NCBI RefSeq assembly: GCF_008041935.1
Contig: NZ_VKAC01000001.1
Location: 248,001 to 312,000 of the forward strand
DNA: 64,000 bases
Source of the DNA: Quadrisphaera setariae
GTDB taxonomy: Bacteria > Actinomycetota > Actinomycetes > Actinomycetales > Quadrisphaeraceae
Direction: 5' to 3'
The notes under the pieces: generated by a model
Database searches by the model: none
What the model was told of the DNA's origin: nothing
Seen by the model: the letters and a program-made list of their open reading frames with translations, nothing else
Program-made: the position numbers and the translations under genes
Shown: positions 60,535-64,000 of the stretch, one piece after another
Numbering within the stretch: position 1 is the first letter of the stretch
How the letters are laid out: each line of letters begins with the position of its first letter

Positions 60535-61605
60535 TCAGCCGACGGCGGCGGGGCGGGCGCCGGAGCGCCCGTCCCCGCGCTGCGCCTTCACCGCGTACAT
60601 GGCGGCGTCGGCGCGGCGCAGCAGCTCCTCGCCCGGCAGCGGCGCGTCGGTCGCAGCCGTGCCCGTGCTCACCCCGAGCGCCAGGACCAGGCCGTCGACC
60701 TCGACGGCCTCGTCCAGGCACGTCCGCACCCGCGCTGCGACCGCCTCGACGGCCCGTGCGTCGGGCGCCCCGCCCAGGACCACCACGAACTCGTCGCCGC
60801 CGGTGCGCCCCACCTGAGCGTCCGGACCGGCTGCGTCCTGGAGGCGCCGGGCGACCTCCACGAGCACCCGGTCACCCACGTCGTGCCCGTGCTGGTCGTT
60901 CACGGGCTTGAACCCGTCGAGGTCGCAGAAGACCACCGCGGCCAGCGACCCGGTCCCGGCCTCGGCGCACGCAGCGGCCAGGGCGTCGGCCGTGCCGCGG
61001 CGTCCCAGGAGGCCCGTGAGCGGGTCGTGCCGGGCCGCGTGCAGCAGCTCGGCGTGGCGGGCGTGCTGCGTGGCCTCCAGCGCCGCGTGGGCGCGCTCGC
61101 GCTGGCGGGCGAGGATCGCGATGTTGGCCAGCACCAGGCACGCCAGGCCGAGGGCGGCCAGCTGCTCGGCGGGGCCGTGCACAGCGGGCAGGACCCCGGC
61201 GGAGGTCCCGGCCGTCGCGGCCGCTGACAGCACCAGCGCGCCGACCCCTCCGGCCTCGAGGGCGCGGCGCCACCGCCAGTCCACGTGCACGCCGGCCACC
61301 AGCAGGCACACCAGCGGCACGAGCGTCGGCAGCGCGCAGGAGGCCAGGGCGGCGCTGCCGAGCAGCTGGCCGAAGACCACCCGGCGCGCCGTCCGCTCGT
61401 GGAGGTCCCCACCGGCGAGCCACCGCTGGGCGGCGTCGTGCCGCAGCCCCATGAAGGCCGCCCACAGCGCCACCTGCACCGGCCACGGCCACGCGCCCGA
61501 GGACGAGCCCGCCACCGCCAGGGCGACGACCAGCACGAGCAGCCCGGCGCCGGAGACGCTGAGGAGCACGCGAGAGGGCCGCTGCAGCGCGGCCCCGCTG
61601 CTCAC
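60535..61605 (-). CDS. Membrane GGDEF diguanylate cyclase (no I-site)
   Basis: A 356-residue protein with about six membrane helices (residues 10-185, including VLLSVSGAGLLVLVVALAVAG and LAALGLACLVLANIAIL) and a C-terminal GGDEF domain (about 200-350). HDPLTGLLGRRGTADAL and VVFCDLDGFKPVNDQHGHDVGD precede an intact GGDEF (269-273), so c-di-GMP synthesis is expected. The allosteric RxxD site is absent (QDAAGPDAQ instead), suggesting no product inhibition. GTG 61605 overlaps the stop of the upstream GGDEF gene (GTGA). No sensory domain beyond the membrane block is visible. Confidence 0.92.
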   Translation of the reverse strand: MSSGAALQRPSRVLLSVSGAGLLVLVVALAVAGSSSGAWPWPVQVALWAAFMGLRHDAAQRWLAGGDLHERTARRVVFGQLLGSAALASCALPTLVPLVCLLVAGVHVDWRWRRALEAGGVGALVLSAAATAGTSAGVLPAVHGPAEQLAALGLACLVLANIAILARQRERAHAALEATQHARHAELLHAARHDPLTGLLGRRGTADALAAACAEAGTGSLAAVVFCDLDGFKPVNDQHGHDVGDRVLVEVARRLQDAAGPDAQVGRTGGDEFVVVLGGAPDARAVEAVAARVRTCLDEAVEVDGLVLALGVSTGTAATDAPLPGEELLRRADAAMYAVKAQRGDGRSGARPAAVG

Positions 61606-62678
61606 CGGTCGGCCATCTGGCCGCGTCCTGCACGACCGGACCGCTTCACGGCGTACATCGCCGCGTCGGCCGCGGTCAGGAGCGCGTCGGGGTCGCACGG
61701 GGCCTCCGTCGTGACGACGCCGGTGCTGGCACCCACCGACACCCTGGAGCCGTCGGCCAGCTCGACCTCGCGAGCCACCTCGGCGCGCACGCGCCGCGCG
61801 ACGTCCTCGGCTGCACCGGCGTCGGGCAGACCCGGCAGCACCAGCACGAACTCGTCACCACCGGTGCGGGCCACCGCGTCGCCGTCGCGCGCGCACGCCA
61901 GCAGGCGCCGGGCCACGACGGAGAGCAGCTCGTCGCCCGCGGCGTGGCCGTGCACGTCGTTGATCGGCTTGAAGCCGTCCAGGTCCACGAAGACCACGGC
62001 CGTCACCGCCACCGGGTCAGCGGACGCGGCCGCTCGCCGCAGCGGTCCCTCCAGGCCGCGGCGACCGAGCAGCCCGGTCAGGGAGTCGTGCAGCGCGGCG
62101 TGCTCCAGCACCTCCAGGTGCTCGCGGCGCTCGGCGTCCAGCGACGCGGCCGCCCGAGCCGCGCGGCGGGAGACGTCGAAGGTGTTGGCCACGGTGGGGG
62201 TCGTCAGCGCCAGGAGGGCCACGGCGAGGAGCGCTGCAGACGGGGTGGAGACCACGCCGTCCACCCAGCCGAGCGCCTGTGCGCCCAGCGTCGCCGCGGA
62301 GGTGACCAGCACCACGGCGCCGCACTCCACGAGCCGGCGTCCCGTCGGGTGCAGCAGCACGGCGTACACGGCCGCCGTCGTGGCGGCCGCCGGCACCAGG
62401 GCGCTCAGCCCCAGCACCGCCAGCATCCCGCTGAGGCAGGTGCACGCGGCGATGAGCGAGACCAGTCCGCCGAGGCCCGCGGAGCGCTGCTCGAGCGCCA
62501 GCCGCACCGGCGGCGAGGCGGTCAGGCCCAGGCCGGCGCCGAAGGCCGCAGCTGCTGGCAGGGGCACCGAGGCGCCCAGCTGGTCGGCGGCGGCGGCCAG
62601 CGCCAGCGCCGCCGCGGCGACGCCCAGCACCGGTCCCAGCAGCGACAGCGGCCAGCGGACGGCGTGCGGCAGCAGCAC
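61602..62678 (-). CDS. Membrane GGDEF diguanylate cyclase (I-site present)
   Basis: A 358-residue paralogue of the downstream gene with the same layout: six or so N-terminal membrane helices (LSLLGPVLGVAAAALALAAA, LVSLIAACTCLSGMLAVLGL, LALTTPTVA region) and a GGDEF domain. HDSLTGLLGRRGLEGPL and VVFVDLDGFKPINDVHGHAAGD precede GGDEF (273-277). An RDGD (RxxD) lies five residues before GGDEF, so this one should be feedback-inhibited. GTG 62678 is preferred over 62684 because GGGAGG lies five bases before it; the earlier GTG overlaps that Shine-Dalgarno sequence. The pair looks like a local duplication. Confidence 0.92.
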   Translation of the reverse strand: MLLPHAVRWPLSLLGPVLGVAAAALALAAAADQLGASVPLPAAAAFGAGLGLTASPPVRLALEQRSAGLGGLVSLIAACTCLSGMLAVLGLSALVPAAATTAAVYAVLLHPTGRRLVECGAVVLVTSAATLGAQALGWVDGVVSTPSAALLAVALLALTTPTVANTFDVSRRAARAAASLDAERREHLEVLEHAALHDSLTGLLGRRGLEGPLRRAAASADPVAVTAVVFVDLDGFKPINDVHGHAAGDELLSVVARRLLACARDGDAVARTGGDEFVLVLPGLPDAGAAEDVARRVRAEVAREVELADGSRVSVGASTGVVTTEAPCDPDALLTAADAAMYAVKRSGRAGRGQMADR

Positions 62679-62741
62679 GGCCACCTCCCGTCGTCGACCT
62701 CACCGGCCCGGCGCAGCGCCGAGCTCCGAGAGGACGATCGG

Positions 62742-62779
62742 CACGTGAGGGCTGCGGCTGGAGCCGCAGCCCTCACGTG
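62742..62779 (-). terminator. Hairpin terminator downstream of phosphohexomutase gene
   Basis: CACGTGAGGGCTGCGGC pairs perfectly over 17 bp around TGGA; it starts 2 bp after the mutase stop on the minus strand. Confidence 0.85.
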
Positions 62780-62780
62780 G

Positions 62781-64000
62781 TCACAGGGCCAGCAGGTCCC
62801 TCACGGCCGCGCCGAGGTCACCGAGCTGCCCGTCCGCCAGCGCACGCGCCGACCCCAGGTCCGAGCCCGCGACCGGCACGACCACCTCGAGGTAGCACTT
62901 GAGCTTCGGCTCGGTGCCGCTCGGGCGGACCACCACGCGGCCCCCGCCGTGCAGGGTCCAGCGCAGGCCGTCGGTGGCGGGCACGCCGGTGGTCTCGGGA
63001 GACCCCTCCGACAGGTCGTCGACGCGCTCCACGACCCTTCCCGCCAGCTCGGCCGGGGGCTGCTCGCGCAGCCGCGCCATCGCCGCGTCGATGAGCGAGA
63101 GGTCCTCCACCCGGAAGGACACCTGCCCGGTGGCGTGCACGCCGTGCGCGAGCGCCAGGTCGTCGAGGACGTCGAGCAGGGTGCGCCCCTGCGCCTGCAG
63201 CTGCGCGGCCAGCGCCGCGACCACCACGGCGGCCGAGACGCCGTCCTTGTCGCGCACCAGCTGCGGCGCCACGCAGTAGCCGATGGCCTCCTCGTACCCG
63301 AAGACCAGGCGGGGCGCCCGGGAGATCCACTTGAAGCCCGTCAGCGTCTCCGCGTGCCCCAGGCGGTGGGCCGCGGCGATGCGTCCCAGCAGGCTCGAGG
63401 AGACCAGCGAGCACGCCAGCACGGCGTCGCCGTCGTGTCTGCGCAGGTCCCGCCCACCTGCCAGTCCGCCGGAGGCGACGTGCTCGCCGAGCACCGCGCC
63501 CAGCTCGTCACCGGTGAGGGCGCGCCAGCCCCCCTCGCGGGAGGCGTCCGGGACGGCGACGGCGCAGCGGTCCGCGTCGGGGTCGACGGCGATGACGAGG
63601 TGCGCGTCGCGGCGGCGCGCGAGCGCCAGCGCGAGGTCGAGCACGCCCGGCTCCTCGGGGTTCGGGAACGCCGTGGTCGGGAAGGCCGGGTCCGGGTCGG
63701 CCTGCTCGGGGACGACGGCGACGTCGGTCACGCCCGCCCGCCGCAGGGCCTCGATGACGACCGCGCCGCCGACCCCGTGCACGGGGGTCAGCACCACGCG
63801 CAGCGCCGAGCGGTGCCCGTCGGAGGGCGGCGGACCGGGCAGCGCCGAAGCGCCGTTGAGGTACGCCTCGAGCACGTCGCCGCCGAGCACCGACCAGCCC
63901 TTCTCCGCGCGGGGCACCTCGCGGGCGGGCGGCTGGGCGGCGATGTCGGCGGCGATCTGCGCGTCGGCCGGCGGGACGATCTGCGCGCCGCGCCCGGGGG
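62781..64000 (-). CDS. Phosphomannomutase/phosphoglucomutase family protein (5' end outside window)
   Basis: The C-terminal 406 residues of an alpha-D-phosphohexomutase; the reading frame continues past 64000 with GAQIVPPADAQIAADIAAQ. The metal-binding loop is DPDADRCAVAVP, sugar-binding GYEEAIGYCV takes the place of GEESGH, and the phosphate-binding loop is VRPSGTEPKLKCYLE. The active-site Ser loop lies outside the window. Next to nucleoside catabolic genes, such enzymes in actinomycetes may convert (deoxy)ribose 1-phosphate to the 5-phosphate (the missing phosphopentomutase step between DeoA and DeoC); it could equally supply mannose 1-phosphate to ManC. Confidence 0.92.
   Translation of the reverse strand, partial: PGRGAQIVPPADAQIAADIAAQPPAREVPRAEKGWSVLGGDVLEAYLNGASALPGPPPSDGHRSALRVVLTPVHGVGGAVVIEALRRAGVTDVAVVPEQADPDPAFPTTAFPNPEEPGVLDLALALARRRDAHLVIAVDPDADRCAVAVPDASREGGWRALTGDELGAVLGEHVASGGLAGGRDLRRHDGDAVLACSLVSSSLLGRIAAAHRLGHAETLTGFKWISRAPRLVFGYEEAIGYCVAPQLVRDKDGVSAAVVVAALAAQLQAQGRTLLDVLDDLALAHGVHATGQVSFRVEDLSLIDAAMARLREQPPAELAGRVVERVDDLSEGSPETTGVPATDGLRWTLHGGGRVVVRPSGTEPKLKCYLEVVVPVAGSDLGSARALADGQLGDLGAAVRDLLAL

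Overview
The window is about three-quarters G+C by eye and nearly every codon ends in G or C. GTG starts are common and neighbouring genes are often joined by 4-bp GTGA/ATGA or 1-bp TGATG overlaps. Together with an F420-type cofG gene, a DeoR-family regulator beside galTK and an actinobacterial nucleoside-salvage order (BMP-type ABC transporter, cdd, deoA, add, deoC, phosphomannomutase), this points to a chromosomal segment of an actinomycete, perhaps from the Kineosporiales (the order is a guess). I see no rRNA, tRNA, IS element, prophage or CRISPR array.

Layout. 1-2.8 kb: end of a GH13 glucosidase coupled to a CDP-glycerol glycerophosphotransferase, then an ATP-grasp protein. 2.8-5.8 kb: TldD/TldE protease pair. 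5.9-10.3 kb: a GAF-domain regulator divergent from a flavin monooxygenase and a butanediol-dehydrogenase-like ADH, with three 12-bp repeats between them. 10.4-14.3 kb: an NAD(P)-binding protein, a membrane protein with an OmpR/PhoP-like repeat array upstream, and a class B penicillin-binding protein. 14.4-16.3 kb: SRPBCC protein, exonuclease III, HATPase. 16.4-23.1 kb: genes for the osmolyte N-acetylglutaminylglutamine amide (amidotransferase, synthetase, M42 peptidase) with a chemoreceptor gene among them. 23.1-24.4 kb: a Vsr/DUF559-like nuclease gene bracketed by two triplet-palindrome clusters. 24.4-27.9 kb: galT, galK and a DeoR regulator. 28-35.4 kb: trpS, 2'-5' RNA ligase-like protein, YihY-like protein, a GCS2/ATP-grasp fusion and an S9 peptidase. 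35.6-39.1 kb: sdhCDAB. 39.3-41.7 kb: mannose-1-phosphate guanylyltransferase and an M20 amidohydrolase. 42-51.7 kb: nucleoside uptake (lipoprotein, ATPase, two permeases) and catabolism (cdd, deoA, add), with a BKACE-family gene inserted. 51.8-58.5 kb: VOC protein, cofG, a BVMO-like monooxygenase, a CofH-like protein without radical-SAM cysteines, and an M13 peptidase. 58.6-64 kb: membrane protein, deoC, two GGDEF proteins, and the C-terminal part of a phosphohexomutase.

How they fit together: the nucleoside block imports nucleosides, deaminates cytidine and adenosine (Cdd, Add), releases deoxyribose 1-phosphate (DeoA), isomerises it (the mutase is a candidate) and cleaves it (DeoC). The sdh operon feeds the respiratory chain. 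The NAGGN genes make and probably recycle a dipeptide osmolyte.

The most unusual feature is an intergenic repeat family. Four clusters (23.13, 24.27, 35.42 and 53.58 kb) each hold exactly three 20-bp near-palindromes. Their starts are spaced 41 or 42 bp apart, always 83 bp from first to third. Two of the clusters flank the orphan nuclease gene, which recalls REP sequences and their transposases. A second dispersed 12-bp near-palindrome (CCRTGATCACGG) often supplies the stop codon of an adjoining gene.
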